Assembly: GCA_947475225.1 (NCBI GenBank)
Contig: CANJMQ010000014.1
Span: forward strand, 1-60,977
DNA: 60,977 nt
Source of the DNA: Bradyrhizobiaceae bacterium
GTDB lineage: Bacteria; Pseudomonadota; Alphaproteobacteria; Rhizobiales; Aestuariivirgaceae
Direction: 5' to 3'
Part shown: in pieces, positions 60,129 to 60,977 of the stretch
Layout of the letters: every line of letters begins with the position of its first letter
Numbering within the stretch: position 1 is the first letter of the stretch
Notes under the pieces: model-generated
Database searches by the model: none
What the model saw: only the letters and a program-made list of their open reading frames with translations
Told to the model about the DNA's origin: nothing
Position numbers and translations under genes: made by a program

Positions 60129-60977
60129 TCAGTAACCGCGATTCTTCAGCGCGGTGTTGCACTTGCTCCAGTACTGCGGCCATGTCTGGCCAGCGGGGAT
60201 ATTGCCCTCGGCCTTTGCCGCGCGCCACTTGGCGCCGCACATCTTGATTCGCTTCTGAGCGGCCAACTGGCCCGGCGTTCCCTGCGAGGAACCTGCCTTG
60301 CCGGACACCGGAACCACCTCGGTCGCACTCTTGAACTTGTCGAAGGTCGATGCCGGCACGATTCCCTTGGATACAAATTCATCGAGGGATGTGTAGGGGC
60401 GCCCCTCGACGATTGCCTTGGCCCGCGCGGGTCCAACGCCCGGCAGCACGCCAAGCTCATCCGCCGTCGCGGAGTTCAGGTCGATCTTGCCGGTGGGTTC
60501 CGGTGGATTGGACGCGTCAGCGGCTTCGGTGGCGGCGGGCTTGGTCTTCGTTCTGGCAACGGTCACCTGGTCCTTGAACTTGTCAACAACCGAGGTCGGA
60601 ACGACGTTGCGGGACTCGAAGTCCTTGAGCGAGGTGTAGGGCCGGCCCTCGATGATCGCCTTGGCCTTCACCGGGCCAATGCCGGGCAGCGTCTCAAGCT
60701 CGTCGACGGTCGCCGTGTTCAGGTCGACCTTGCCGGCGGGTGCCGGTACAGCGGGATCAGAAGCAGTTTCGGTGGTAGCGGGCTTGGTCTTCGTGCGGGC
60801 GACGGTTACCTGGCCCTTGAACTTCTCGGCAACCGAAGCCGCCACGATGTTGCGGGACTCGAAGTCCTTGAGCGATGTGTAGGGGCGGCCCTCGACGATT
60901 GCCTTGGCCTTTGCCGGGCCAATGCCGGGGAGCGTCTCAAGTTCGTCGACGGTCGCGGTGTTCAGGTCGATCTTGCC
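60129..60977 (-). CDS. Repeated ComEA-type helix-hairpin-helix protein (N-terminus outside window)
   Basis: A minus-strand frame open to the window edge encodes at least 283 residues. It contains three copies of a ComEA-like helix-hairpin-helix unit, each of the form DLNTATVDELETLPGIGPVK followed by AKAIIEGRPYTSLKDF, separated by Lys/Thr/Pro-rich linkers (ARTKTKPAATEA). The C-terminus (QKRIKMCGAKWRAAK and AGQTWPQYWSKCNTAL) is a short two-cysteine tail seen in exported rhizobial proteins. HhH units usually bind DNA; the true start and any signal peptide lie beyond the window. Confidence 0.82.
   Translation of the reverse strand, partial: GKIDLNTATVDELETLPGIGPAKAKAIVEGRPYTSLKDFESRNIVAASVAEKFKGQVTVARTKTKPATTETASDPAVPAPAGKVDLNTATVDELETLPGIGPVKAKAIIEGRPYTSLKDFESRNVVPTSVVDKFKDQVTVARTKTKPAATEAADASNPPEPTGKIDLNSATADELGVLPGVGPARAKAIVEGRPYTSLDEFVSKGIVPASTFDKFKSATEVVPVSGKAGSSQGTPGQLAAQKRIKMCGAKWRAAKAEGNIPAGQTWPQYWSKCNTALKNRGY
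60380..60977 (-). repeat. Imperfect tandem repeat, period about 245 bases
   Basis: Three copies of the HhH-encoding segment recur at roughly 60395, 60640 and 60885, best seen in the CCCTCGACGATTGCCTTGGC-like stretch. The outer two copies are closest to each other at this point. The array continues past the window edge. Confidence 0.8.

Overview
The window is GC-rich, densely packed DNA from an alphaproteobacterium. A Caulobacter-type (Cpa) Tad pilus locus, several sarcosine/dimethylglycine dehydrogenase-like enzymes, MttB-family methyltransferases and an N-methylglutamate-synthase-like gene pair together point to that class. Hyphomicrobiales (rhizobia-like) is my best guess, but there is no rRNA gene here to confirm it.

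Region 1 (1-34352) is dominated by uptake and catabolism of N-methylated nitrogen compounds. On the minus strand, 1-9469 holds an unidentified partial gene, a fused GXGXG/FMN glutamate-synthase-like protein, its class II glutamine amidotransferase, an outer-membrane channel-like protein, a Tat-exported YtcJ-type amidohydrolase, an MttB-family methyltransferase and a trimethylamine-dehydrogenase-like flavoprotein. Divergently, 9735-17757 encodes a CocE/NonD hydrolase, a complete Dpp-type ABC importer and a BetI-like TetR regulator. Converging on this is a long minus-strand operon-like run (34352 down to 17754). It contains a second Dpp-type importer with a formamidase gene embedded in it, a second MttB homologue, two tandem 798-residue FAD/GcvT demethylases, an AGXT2-like aminotransferase, a sulfotransferase-fold protein, a small membrane protein and a phosphotransferase-fold kinase. 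The inferred logic is import of an N-methylated, perhaps amide- or ester-conjugated compound, hydrolysis, stepwise demethylation with C1 units passed to folate, then transamination. The substrate is unknown. No corrinoid protein or activator for the MttB homologues is visible.

Region 2 (34447-37026) is a magnesium-type P-type ATPase. Region 3 (37084-48813) is a Tad/Flp pilus locus: cpaA and a large membrane protein on the minus strand, an AT-rich divergent spacer, then flp, a terminator, cpaB, cpaC, a small exported protein where cpaD normally sits, cpaE, cpaF, tadB, tadC, tadD and an uncharacterised membrane-anchored protein.

Region 4 (48911-56454) combines a PuuE-like polysaccharide deacetylase with a spermidine/putrescine-type ABC importer, a LysR regulator, and a divergent BtpA-like plus phosphoribosyltransferase pair. 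Region 5 (56451-60977) holds a DHA2-type MFS exporter, a spacer with a possible decayed gene, a kynurenine-formamidase-like hydrolase, an exported TPR protein and a partial protein with repeated ComEA-type helix-hairpin-helix units. No tRNA, rRNA, CRISPR, insertion sequence or prophage was recognised.
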